Notes: a model not told the origin generated them from the sequence alone. Shown: positions 9,538-16,868, counted from the stretch's first letter. The stretch is DNA of 64,000 nucleotides from an uncultured Kordia sp. (GCF_947496985.1 NZ_CANMEZ010000010.1:62001-126000); one strand, 5' to 3'. Program-made: numbers and translations.

Positions 9538-10428
9538 ATGGAAATCAAATATTTTAGGCTCATAAAAGCAATCGCTGAAGAAGGTAGTATTGCTAATTCT
9601 GCTGAAAAATTGTTTTTAACGCAATCGGCTTTGAGTCACCAATTAAGAGAACTGGAAGAAAGGTTAGGATTTAAGGTGTTTATCAGAACTCGAAATAAAT
9701 GGGAATTTACAGATGAAGGTGTTGAACTATATAAATTAGGGAATACAATTCTTGAAAGTATAGAAAAAGGTTTTCAAAATATTGAGCAGTTACGAACTGG
9801 CTCTGTTGGTACAATCAAAGTAAGTACAGAATGTTACAGTTTTTATCAAGGCCTTTCTGCTTTTATACAAAAAATGGGGCTTTTATATCCCGATATTAAT
9901 GTTGATTTAATTCTTGAAGCAACACACCAACCAATATCAAAAATTTTGTCAAACGACATTGATATTGCAATAACTACTTCAAAGCCAGAACATGAAATTT
10001 TATCAAGCATTGAAATCTATGAAGACGAGATTTTTGGAATTATTCATAAAGAAAATACGTTGAATAAATTAGATTTTTTAGATGCAAATGATTTTTCTAA
10101 TATACATTTGATAATTCATTCTTTTCCTTTGGAAACGGTCTCGGTATATGACCAATTTTTAAAACCGAATAAAATTACTCCACTCAAGATTTCCGCTATT
10201 CCTCTTACTGAAGTCGCCTTAGAAATGGTCAATGCTAATATGGGCATAATGTGTATGCCTAAATGGGCATTAAAATCTTTTAAATTGCCTGATGATTTGA
10301 TTTTTAAACAAATTGGTAGGAGTGGATTAAAAAGGAAACATTATTTAGTTTTCCGTAAATCCGATAAATCAAAGAAGTATGTTAATGATTTTATTTCAAA
10401 CTTTAAAGATGATTTTTCAAAGGCTTAA
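9538..10428 (+). CDS. LysR family transcriptional regulator
   Basis: A 296-residue LysR-type regulator. Residues 1-60 form the winged HTH (MEIKYFRLIKAIAEEGS, then LTQSALSHQLRELEERLGFKVF). A linker helix and a periplasmic-binding-protein-like effector domain follow (about 90-290). ATG 9538 is preferred over an upstream TTG at 9529, which lies in the promoter box. It is divergent from the NTF2-like gene, the classical LysR target arrangement. The pair shares one flanking inverted repeat (8951-8959 / 10443-10451), suggesting they move as one unit. Confidence 0.9.
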   Translation: MEIKYFRLIKAIAEEGSIANSAEKLFLTQSALSHQLRELEERLGFKVFIRTRNKWEFTDEGVELYKLGNTILESIEKGFQNIEQLRTGSVGTIKVSTECYSFYQGLSAFIQKMGLLYPDINVDLILEATHQPISKILSNDIDIAITTSKPEHEILSSIEIYEDEIFGIIHKENTLNKLDFLDANDFSNIHLIIHSFPLETVSVYDQFLKPNKITPLKISAIPLTEVALEMVNANMGIMCMPKWALKSFKLPDDLIFKQIGRSGLKRKHYLVFRKSDKSKKYVNDFISNFKDDFSKA

Positions 10429-10442
10429 GTGATTTTTAACTT

Positions 10443-10500
10443 GCAGGCAACGGTTTAGCACTTACTAGCTATGTTTTATAGACCGTGTTGTAGTGCGTTA
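10443..10500 (-). repeat. Cassette-type intergenic element 3 (58 bp, shortest copy)
   Basis: A compact copy of the spacer family. Left end GCAGGCAAC pairs with the left side of the LysR/NTF2 unit. Right end GTTGTAGTGCGTTA (10487-10500) includes the SMI1 stop codon and pairs with 11034-11047. Internally AACGGTTTA and TAGACCGTGTT form an imperfect hairpin whose right arm has two extra bases. The stretch TAGCTATGTTTTATA-ACCGTGTTGTA is shared with element 6. Confidence 0.7.
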
Positions 10501-11028
10501 TTCTTCTTTTTGTTCTTCGTGTTCAATAGCTAATTCCTCAAGCATATTTTCAAAATTCGAGTATTGAAATTCAAATTGATCATAAACTTCGTGGTCCCAA
10601 AGAACAATTGGGTAATCATTGTTTTCACATTTGGCTGTTGTATCAAAACATAGTAAACCCCAATCACTCCAATTGGCAAAAGGAATTCGACCGGTTTCGA
10701 TTGGATATCCATCAAAAATCATTTCCATTAGTTTAGCTCTCCAAGTATTGATTGGATGCGAGCAAAAAGAACATTCCGCTATGTACAATTCATAAAAATG
10801 TTTGATCTTCAGGAATTTCTTATAACTATCAGGAAGTCTATGTCCAATTTCATTTTCCAATTCAGATAATTCTGAATCCGTTACTGTGCTCTGGATTGGT
10901 AGCCAGTTTTTCCATTCCTTATTGTTGTCAGCACTACTGTCCAACATTTCGGTTTCAACATCGCCAGGTTTTGAGTTTATTTCAAGAGAAACAATCTCAT
11001 TCAGATATTTATTTATAATTTCTTCCAT
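10498..11028 (-). CDS. SMI1/KNR4 family protein
   Basis: A 176-residue protein with the SMI1/KNR4 core: VTDSELSELENEIGHRLPDSYKKFL, then a GRIPFANWSDWGLLCFDT segment and a C-terminal acidic helix. In bacteria this superfamily includes many immunity proteins of contact-dependent or polymorphic toxins, but orphan copies also occur. No toxin gene is next to it. Its stop codon lies inside a 14-nt repeat that is mirrored just upstream of the start, so the gene is bracketed as a unit. Confidence 0.85.
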   Translation of the reverse strand: MEEIINKYLNEIVSLEINSKPGDVETEMLDSSADNNKEWKNWLPIQSTVTDSELSELENEIGHRLPDSYKKFLKIKHFYELYIAECSFCSHPINTWRAKLMEMIFDGYPIETGRIPFANWSDWGLLCFDTTAKCENNDYPIVLWDHEVYDQFEFQYSNFENMLEELAIEHEEQKEE

Positions 11029-11033
11029 TTTTC

Positions 11034-11170
11034 TAATGCACTACAACGGTTCATGTATAGTTTCGTTACTGAAACACTAAGTTAGTAAAAAGAACTGGAT
11101 CATTTTTCAGCCGTTATGATTTTCTGATAGGAAAATCAGCAAGTAATGAACAATACATTTTGTTATACAA
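11034..11170 (-). repeat. Cassette-type intergenic element 4
   Basis: Left end TAATGCACTACAAC (11034-11047) is the inverted partner, 13 of 14 positions, of 10487-10500 across the SMI1 gene. The body contains the TGTATAGTTTCGTT and ACTAAGTTAGTAAA blocks shared with element 1, then a local hairpin around TTTTCTGATAGGAAAA. The right end GTTATACAA (11162-11170) overlaps the SDR stop codon and is a weak partner of 13524-13532. Confidence 0.6.
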
Positions 11171-12017
11171 AGGCTTTTTTCTTTAATTGAGTTTTCACAT
11201 CATTTATTTCGGAGATAGAGGCAATAGAAAATTGAATTTCAGTATTATAATCTTCCATTTTATTCTTATTTAATTTTTGAAATTCTTGCATAGTAGGACG
11301 AATTACTAGTTCGTTAATATCTACATCCGCAGGTTGATCAATAGCGTAGGCCACAGCTTTTGCAATTGAAATTGCAGGAATAGCATCTTTGTATACTTGC
11401 TGTATAAATTGTGAAGTTGCCTCATCTGAACTTCCTAATCGTAGTTCAGACTCTATTAAACCAGGTGTTAATATTGTTGTTCTAATATCCTTACCAACTT
11501 CTTGTCTCAATCCTTCACTTATTGCACGTACTGCATATTTAGTACCACTATAGACCGCTCCGCCTGGGCTTATTTTTAATCCAGCGACAGATGCTAAATT
11601 GATAAAGTGACCTGATTTTTGTTTTTCAAATTCCGGTAAAGCTGCTGCAATACCGTATAACACACCTTTTATATTAACATCAATCATACTGTCCCATTCG
11701 TCAATTTTTAGAGCACTTAATGGTGCTAAAGGCATAATACCAGTATTATTAACCATAACATCAATTTTGCCAAAAGTGGCAATGGCTTTTTTCACCAAAG
11801 CTTTTACATCATCAACACTGGTAACATCTGTTCTTAAAATTTCAACAGTTCCTCCATTTTTTTTAATTTCTGAAGCAACTTTTTCTAATTTGTCTATTCT
11901 ACGAGCACCTAATACTACTTTTGCCCCTTTTTCTGCCAAGTAACGAGCTGTAGCTTCTCCTAATCCACTACTTCCTCCTGTAATGACTACTACTTTGTCT
12001 TCTATATTATTTTTCAT
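11163..12017 (-). CDS. SDR family NAD(P)-dependent oxidoreductase
   Basis: A 284-residue classical short-chain dehydrogenase/reductase. It has the cofactor loop TGGSSGLGEATA near the N-terminus, NNTGIMP in the place of NNAG, the catalytic Ser in LASVAG and the YSGTKYA Tyr-x-x-x-Lys pair. Basic residues after the second strand (GARRIDK) favour NADP(H). Substrate unknown. It overlaps the upstream SDR gene by 4 bp (ATGA), indicating translational coupling, and both face away from the HxlR regulator. Confidence 0.88.
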   Translation of the reverse strand: MKNNIEDKVVVITGGSSGLGEATARYLAEKGAKVVLGARRIDKLEKVASEIKKNGGTVEILRTDVTSVDDVKALVKKAIATFGKIDVMVNNTGIMPLAPLSALKIDEWDSMIDVNIKGVLYGIAAALPEFEKQKSGHFINLASVAGLKISPGGAVYSGTKYAVRAISEGLRQEVGKDIRTTILTPGLIESELRLGSSDEATSQFIQQVYKDAIPAISIAKAVAYAIDQPADVDINELVIRPTMQEFQKLNKNKMEDYNTEIQFSIASISEINDVKTQLKKKAFV

Positions 12018-12883
12018 TTTATTTTTGTTTCTAATAAATAATCCATTTTGTACGCTTGCAAGGAACCATCTTGTATTGGTTGTGTTAATTCATTAACCTT
12101 ATCTGCTCCTAGTGGTAATCCTACAGTAGTTCTGGTTGGTCTAGAACCTTGAGGCATTTCAGCAAGCTTCAAATAAGCCTCAGCAACTAAATTAGGCTGT
12201 GGAAAATCTTCTGATTGTAGTAAGGTAGTAACACCTTCCATCATTCCATTCAAAATTGATTGTTGTTCTGAATACTCAGCTAACACTTCTGTTCTAGCTT
12301 CTGGAGTAAATGAACCGGCCAAGTTTGTTGCAAATGGTCCTGGTTCAACTAAAATAGTTTCTACACCTGTAGGAGCTAATTCGTATTTTAAACTTTGAGT
12401 GTAAGCTTCAACAGCAACTTTAGAAGCACAATAGGTAGCTGCAAAAGGTGCAAATACTCTACCATATGCAGATGTTGTATTAATGATTAGTCCTTTTCCT
12501 GCTTTACGCATAACTGGTAATACTGCTTGAGAGGTTCTAATAATACCATAGTAGTTTACGTTCATTAAGTCATTAGCTTGCTCTATACTAAAAGCCTCTG
12601 CAACTCCCATATGCATAATACCTGCATTGTTTATTAACACATCTATTGTACCTTCTTCTTTAATTATATTGTCCATTGCTTTTTTAACGGATTCATCTTT
12701 AGCAACATCCATATCTACAACTTTTACGTTAGATGAATAATTTTCTAATTCTTGTTTTTTTTCAGAATTGCTACCTTCAGTATTTCTCATTGTTGCATAA
12801 ACCTTGTATCCGTTATCTGCAAATAGTTTTGCTGAAAGGTATCCAAATCCGTTACTGCTTCCTGTGATAATTACATTTTTCAT
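12014..12883 (-). CDS. SDR family oxidoreductase
   Basis: A 289-residue short-chain dehydrogenase with GSSNGFGYLSAK cofactor loop, NNAGIMHMG, and the YCASKVA catalytic Tyr/Lys motif. ATG 12883 is chosen because the longer frame opening at 12925 would extend into the predicted promoter (12927-12934). It is the first gene of a two-gene operon. Its N-terminal sequence and CxSK active site place it with the SDR group that includes 3-oxoacyl and retinol-type reductases. HxlR regulation of such oxidoreductase pairs, in response to aldehydes or quinones, is common. Confidence 0.87.
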   Translation of the reverse strand: MKNVIITGSSNGFGYLSAKLFADNGYKVYATMRNTEGSNSEKKQELENYSSNVKVVDMDVAKDESVKKAMDNIIKEEGTIDVLINNAGIMHMGVAEAFSIEQANDLMNVNYYGIIRTSQAVLPVMRKAGKGLIINTTSAYGRVFAPFAATYCASKVAVEAYTQSLKYELAPTGVETILVEPGPFATNLAGSFTPEARTEVLAEYSEQQSILNGMMEGVTTLLQSEDFPQPNLVAEAYLKLAEMPQGSRPTRTTVGLPLGADKVNELTQPIQDGSLQAYKMDYLLETKIK

Positions 12884-12926
12884 TTTTTCTTGTTTTATAC
12901 GCTGTTTATTACTTTTAATTTGCAAG

Positions 12927-13007
12927 CAAAAATATGTAAATCACTTTTATTATACAAGTGAAAATTAATTTCATTTTGCAAGTAAAAAAATAAAAATTGT
13001 ACCTTTG
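12927..13007. promoter_or_regulatory. Divergent promoters and probable HxlR operators
   Basis: Minus-strand promoter: TATTTTTG (12927-12934) with TTG 20 nt behind it (12955-12957). Plus-strand promoter: TTG 12976-12978, 21-nt spacer, TACCTTTG 13000-13007. Between them lie several CAAG copies (TTGCAAGC, TACAAGTG, TTGCAAGT) and a CACTT...AAGTG inverted repeat around 12942-12960. This would be a plausible single regulator site covering both -33 boxes. Confidence 0.65.
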
Positions 13008-13034
13008 CAATCAATTGATAAAACATTAGATATA

Positions 13035-13460
13035 ATGGATCATAAATTCAGATGTAATTGCCCTATAACTGTTGCGCTTGATGTTATTGGCGATAAATGG
13101 GCATTAGTTATTGTTAAACAAATATTGACTGAAGGAAAAAAAACTTTCAAAGATTTTATTGAAAGCGAAGAATCTATTGCTACTAACATATTGTCTTCAA
13201 GATTAAAAATGCTTGAAGAATTTAAGATTATCACAAAAGATAAACTGCCAGATAATAAGAAAACAAATATTTATACTTTAACCGAAAAAGGTATAGACCT
13301 AATGCCAATAATAGCAGAATTATCTATTTGGAGCGATAAACACCTTAGAGAATTTCATCCAGAATTATATTCTGGTGAAGTGCTTGAAATTGTAAAAAGT
13401 AATAAAGAAGATTTTATTAATAAAACAATTGAAGACTATAAATTAAAAAATTGGAAATAG
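13035..13460 (+). CDS. HxlR family winged-helix transcriptional regulator
   Basis: A 141-residue HxlR-type regulator: CNCPITVALDVIGDKWALVIVKQIL is the family hallmark, with a redox-capable Cys pair before the helix. It continues with the recognition region ESIATNILSSRLKMLEEF and wing YTLTEKG. ATG 13035 fits the promoter (transcript start about 13014) better than an upstream TTG at 13005, which lies in the -7 box. Divergent from the two-SDR operon, which it probably controls. Confidence 0.9.
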   Translation: MDHKFRCNCPITVALDVIGDKWALVIVKQILTEGKKTFKDFIESEESIATNILSSRLKMLEEFKIITKDKLPDNKKTNIYTLTEKGIDLMPIIAELSIWSDKHLREFHPELYSGEVLEIVKSNKEDFINKTIEDYKLKNWK

Positions 13461-13523
13461 AGCGAAATTTATATAAAATCCGAATAGTTAATTTAATTCT
13501 AGGCGGTGAAATTTTTCAGCTTG

Positions 13524-13658
13524 TTGCCCAACGATGTCGTGTATGAGCAGTAACGGATTTATAGCTACTAACTTTAGGTAAGCAATATATTAAAATAAAC
13601 GCAATAGCGGTTCAAGTGCAAACTTGAACCGCTATTGCTTATAAACAATGTTAGCCGT
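13524..13658 (-). repeat. Cassette-type intergenic element 5
   Basis: Spacer between the HxlR and TfoX genes, in the same family as element 2 along its whole length. The left end TTGCCCAAC (13524-13532) is a weak partner of 11162-11170. The right end GTTAGCCGT (13650-13658) pairs at 7 of 9 positions with ACGGTCAAC at 15338-15346 across the TfoX/VOC/AraC group. Confidence 0.6.
13601..13638. terminator. 17-bp perfect hairpin inside element 5
   Basis: GCAATAGCGGTTCAAGT, loop GCAA, and its exact reverse complement. The loop is a GNRA tetraloop. It lies between convergent genes and could terminate both, but a degraded version in element 2 shows it is part of the repeat family. Confidence 0.6.
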
Positions 13659-13666
13659 TCGTTGTT

Positions 13667-14019
13667 TTACTTCTTCTTTCCTTTCTTTGATGATTTTGCC
13701 ATTTTATTGTAGTCAAGGCATAGGTTTAAATAAAATTCAAAGTCATTTCTGTTTTTAAATCCGAATGGATTTATGTAACAATAGCCTTTATATTCTTTAC
13801 CTTTCATGAACATCGTCTCATAACCATCTCTTTCAGAAAGTTCTTCCTGTCGGCTTGGGTCAAAACGCAACATTAAGTTTTCACCACTTATACAAACGCA
13901 GGTCTTTCCATTTATTATAAAGTTTAATACGGCAAACATTTTTTTTCCTCGATTTCAATGTCTGGAATTTCCGCAAGATATTCTCTAACTCTGTCAACAA
14001 GATTTGTGTCATAAGCCAT
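13667..14019 (-). pseudogene. TfoX/Sxy N-terminal domain protein, frameshifted at an A8 run
   Basis: Read from ATG 14019 the product starts MAYDTNLVDRVREYLAEI, the standard TfoX-N opening. At a run of eight A (13939-13946, minus strand) the frame meets a stop within four codons (CLPY-stop). The remaining domain (MFAVLNFIINGKTC...FDPSRQEELSERDGYE...GYCYINP) continues in the neighbouring frame to 13667. One extra A restores a single ~117-residue TfoX-N protein with a Lys-rich tail. So it is a pseudogene, a sequencing slip, or a gene rescued by polymerase slippage on the A-run. It starts 9 bp after the VOC gene and is probably co-transcribed with it. TfoX-N proteins are linked to competence or DNA uptake in some bacteria, but small orphans have no known role. 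Confidence 0.75.
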
Positions 14020-14028
14020 AAATCAAAA

Positions 14029-14403
14029 TCATTTACGTGAATGAAGCCCTACTGTATTACCTTCTGTATCTATGAAAATCGAAATAAAACCGAATTCACC
14101 AATGCTCATTTTAGGTTGTACCATTTTGCCACCAGCCATTTCAATTCTTTGTTCTTCTGCAATGTTGTCTTCGGTTTCAAAATAGACAACTGTGTTATTG
14201 CTACTTGGAACAAAATCGGTTTTTTCCACTAAAGCACCAGAAATATTTGAACTTTCGTGGTTAAACGGGAAAAATGATTGCTTTCCCCATTCAATAGGTG
14301 CATCTGATAGCTTTAAATTGAAAACTGTTTCGTAGAATTTTTTTGCTCTGTCTAAGTTTGCTACGTTTAGGTCAAACCAACCAACTGGATTTGTATTCGT
14401 CAT
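14029..14403 (-). CDS. VOC family protein (glyoxalase/bleomycin-resistance fold)
   Basis: A 124-residue vicinal-oxygen-chelate protein made of one pair of beta-alpha-beta-beta-beta modules: GWFDLNVANLDRAKKFYETVF at the start, then FETEDNIAEEQ and GEFGFISIFIDTEGNTVGLHS at the end. Family members bind metal and isomerise, open or sequester small molecules; this subgroup is of unknown substrate. It lies in an operon with the frameshifted TfoX gene, downstream of the AraC regulator. Confidence 0.87.
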   Translation of the reverse strand: MTNTNPVGWFDLNVANLDRAKKFYETVFNLKLSDAPIEWGKQSFFPFNHESSNISGALVEKTDFVPSSNNTVVYFETEDNIAEEQRIEMAGGKMVQPKMSIGEFGFISIFIDTEGNTVGLHSRK

Positions 14404-14487
14404 TTTTTTATGATTTTAAGTTTTTGCATTATTGCTATGCAAAGATAAAATCAGCTCAAATGACAAAATTGTAAAAATGGGACAAGG

Positions 14488-15306
14488 CTACTCCTTATCA
14501 AAAATCAAAGACATTTTTAAGTCGTCTCCAAAAAATTCCTTTGGTGTCAAGCCTGTGAATTCCTTGAATTCTTTTATAAAATGCGCTTGGTCAAAATATT
14601 CGTTCTCATATGCCAAGTCGGTTAGACTTGTGATTTCTTCGTTCAGTAACACTTTCAAGGTTGATTGAATTCTAATTGTTTTTGCGAGTTGTTTTGGGCT
14701 TAGTCCTATAATTGCAGAAAATTTACGTGCTAATTGTCTTCTACTTACATTATTAGTACTTGAAAATTCATTTACTGAAAATTGTCCATTAGCACTAAAA
14801 ATTGTTTCAACCGTTGATTTCACAATATCATCAACCTTATTTTTATCAGATAATTCTTTGAAAAGAAAGTTTTCGATGATTTGTATTCTTTCAGATGTAG
14901 AGTTTGCATTTAAGATTTGATTGCCAAGTTTGACTCCTTCTTCTCCGAATAATTTGTTCAATGGTATCGCCTTGTTTTCCAATTCTTTGATTGGAATTGA
15001 TGTAAAGGGTAAAAAACCATTTGGTTTGAATTGTACAACAAAACTACCAGTTACTCCAATGGGTTCAATCACGTAGGGCTTTGTTAGTTGGCCAATTAGA
15101 AAGCATTTTGGTAAAATTATTATTTCGCCATTTTGTGAATGATGTTTGTAGGTGTCACCATAATGAAAAATCAATTTCACTGTTCCGTCAGGCACGATTG
15201 TGTTTTTTAGAGGTATATTTTCTTTTTCACCATCTAATGTCCAGTATCGTTTGACAAACTCTGTGAGTTCGGTATTTGGCTCATATGTTTTTGGATTTAA
15301 GTCCAT
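14488..15306 (-). CDS. AraC family transcriptional regulator with DUF6597-type sensor
   Basis: A 272-residue regulator. Residues 1-150 form the N-terminal sensor seen in many flavobacterial AraC proteins (YEPNTELTEFVKRYWTLDGE, then NTIVPDGTVKLIFHYGD). The last 100 residues are two HTH motifs (VSRRQLARKFSAIIGLSPKQL and FDQAHFIKEFKEFTGLTPKEFF). ATG 15306 is preferred; the frame can extend to 15345 but would run into element 6. It lies 84 bp upstream of the VOC gene on the same strand. Confidence 0.87.
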   Translation of the reverse strand: MDLNPKTYEPNTELTEFVKRYWTLDGEKENIPLKNTIVPDGTVKLIFHYGDTYKHHSQNGEIIILPKCFLIGQLTKPYVIEPIGVTGSFVVQFKPNGFLPFTSIPIKELENKAIPLNKLFGEEGVKLGNQILNANSTSERIQIIENFLFKELSDKNKVDDIVKSTVETIFSANGQFSVNEFSSTNNVSRRQLARKFSAIIGLSPKQLAKTIRIQSTLKVLLNEEITSLTDLAYENEYFDQAHFIKEFKEFTGLTPKEFFGDDLKMSLIFDKE

Positions 15307-15337
15307 TGTCAATTTTTGTGAGGTGTCTTTTACAATG

Positions 15338-15543
15338 ACGGTCAACGGTCTTGTGTATGAAACGTAGCGTGCAGAAAGACACTAACTTTTCGGATTAACA
15401 CAGAGACAAATTTTTATATTTTATTTTTAATTTTTCTCTTTTTAAAAGCCAAATTAAAAATTTGGCGGACTTTATAAATATACACAAACCTTTCGATTAA
15501 GCACTTATTAGCTATGTTTTATATACCGTGTTGTACGCAGTTA
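15338..15543 (-). repeat. Cassette-type intergenic element 6
   Basis: Spacer between AraC and the HEPN gene. The left end ACGGTCAAC (15338-15346) pairs with 13650-13658. The right part TAGCTATGTTTTATATACCGTGTTGTA repeats element 3 almost base for base. Its last 14 bases GTTGTACGCAGTTA (15530-15543) contain the HEPN stop codon and pair with 16562-16575. Also contains a short A/T-rich inverted repeat around AAATTAAAAATTT near 15450. No coding capacity. Confidence 0.65.
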
Positions 15544-16548
15544 TTTATTTATCAACAGCCAATTTGTAATTGACATTTTGCTCAAAAGAATTACTTCCAT
15601 TTGGTTAATGAATTCTTCATCTTTTTCTTCTTGAGGAAGTTCAGTCCACAAATTTTCCGTTTTGAATTTCATTCCTGTATGTACAATCTTTGAACGAAGA
15701 CCATACAATGCGTTAAATTTCTTTTTGTTGTTTGGATTATCTCCAATATACTTTAACAGATAATCTCTATATTTTTTAGAAACTTTATATTGTAATTGAC
15801 CACATTCATTACATTTTTCAGCTTTGAAATCTCTATTCTCATAATTAACCATCGTTTCGATTGAGGTAAAAGCAGAAATTACAGATAAAGTCTTTTTGTA
15901 CTGTCTTAATTCCATTGCAGAAACAGTATGTGATATTGCTGTGTCTAAAACATTTTTAACTTCATTATCCAAGTTATAATATGAATCTAAACCTAGGAAG
16001 ATGTTGTTCGGGAATGAAATTTCTTTATCACGATAATAATCATAATTCGGATTTATTTGATAATATTCCATAAACGGAATAAATTCTACAGGTTCATATT
16101 TTAATTCTATATCCGTAAAATTTTCAATTTTCAATTGTTCAGGTAGTTCTGGCCAATGGAACATAGTCATACTCCATTTAGAAACCCAAGTATTAGCTTC
16201 TTCTCCTGCATTATCTTTTAAAATTGGCATTCCCCAATTTCCAGTCAAATCATAATATCTAAAAAACATATGATTTGTGAATAGAGTTAATAAATTTAAT
16301 ATTTCATCTTGTTTCGATAGAGTAGAAGCAGTAAGCGTTCGTAAATCTTTTAATCCATCGTCTTTTTGTGGTTCAATTACCTCGTGTTCCTCAATAATAT
16401 ATTCTAAAACAACAGGATAATGTTCTTGTAGTTCCGATTTTGGCATTCCGATTAAGTCAGCTGGATAAATTTGGAACTTTTTTGGATAGAGAAAGTACTT
16501 TTTAAGAGGGACTTTTGTGAATATAATTGTCTTATGAAATCTGTTCAT
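15541..16548 (-). CDS. Uncharacterised protein with Apea-like HEPN domain
   Basis: A 335-residue protein. Near the C-terminus a Cys pair (CNECGQ, possibly half of a zinc site) is followed by YRDYLLKYIG and then ALYGLRSKIVHTG. Here R285-x4-H290 is the R-x(4-6)-H ribonuclease motif of HEPN domains, in the context typical of Apea-like HEPN. The first 200 residues are rich in aromatic residues and not recognised. HEPN proteins act in abortive-infection, toxin-antitoxin and RNA-cleaving defence systems; a role here is inference, and no antitoxin partner (such as MNT) is adjacent. The gene is bracketed by its own 14-nt inverted pair, which includes its stop codon. Confidence 0.7.
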   Translation of the reverse strand: MNRFHKTIIFTKVPLKKYFLYPKKFQIYPADLIGMPKSELQEHYPVVLEYIIEEHEVIEPQKDDGLKDLRTLTASTLSKQDEILNLLTLFTNHMFFRYYDLTGNWGMPILKDNAGEEANTWVSKWSMTMFHWPELPEQLKIENFTDIELKYEPVEFIPFMEYYQINPNYDYYRDKEISFPNNIFLGLDSYYNLDNEVKNVLDTAISHTVSAMELRQYKKTLSVISAFTSIETMVNYENRDFKAEKCNECGQLQYKVSKKYRDYLLKYIGDNPNNKKKFNALYGLRSKIVHTGMKFKTENLWTELPQEEKDEEFINQMEVILLSKMSITNWLLINK

Positions 16549-16561
16549 TCTTGGTTTTCGG

Positions 16562-16618
16562 TAATTGCGTACAACGTATATATTCCTGTTTTTATATTGA
16601 TTTTGGTAAATAACAGGA
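16562..16618 (-). repeat. Cassette-type element 7, right end of the array
   Basis: TAATTGCGTACAAC (16562-16575) is the partner, 13 of 14 positions, of 15530-15543 across the HEPN gene, and is followed by ATATATTCC. An inverted repeat TTCCTGTT...AACAGGAA closes at 16618. No further unit or integrase lies to the right before smpB. Confidence 0.55.
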
Positions 16619-16730
16619 ACTACTTGTATAATAACTTCCTTTTATTTTTTCTAAATGTAAAACAAAGATTATACATATGCAATGAGATTTTCCGTAAAGC
16701 GAGAAGTGTAATTCGTGAATCAGTGTTAGG

Positions 16731-16818
16731 AATAGATTCCTGCCTACGCAGTAATGACAGTATTGTTATAAAGATAATGAGATCCTTAATCAAGTTCAGG
16801 ATGACGCAAAAAGTGTGA
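16731..16818. repeat. Dispersed intergenic repeat candidate
   Basis: ATTCCTGCCTACGCAGTAATGAC followed by GATCCTTAATCAAGTTCAGGATGACGC resembles the degenerate dispersed repeats (ATTCCTGCCT..GCAGGAATGAC type) known from many bacterial genomes. Not coding; occupies most of the 320-bp gap between the HEPN gene and smpB. Confidence 0.4.
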
Positions 16819-16868
16819 TTAAAAAATCATGTTGAAATAACATAATTTACTTATTAAATAATAGGAAT

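Noticed and set aside
5476-16618. Calling the accessory region a classical integron
   Set aside because: No integron integrase, no attI, and the core (GTTGTANNNNRTTA) does not match GTTRRRY. Only the topology is shared, so the finding is stated as integron-like.
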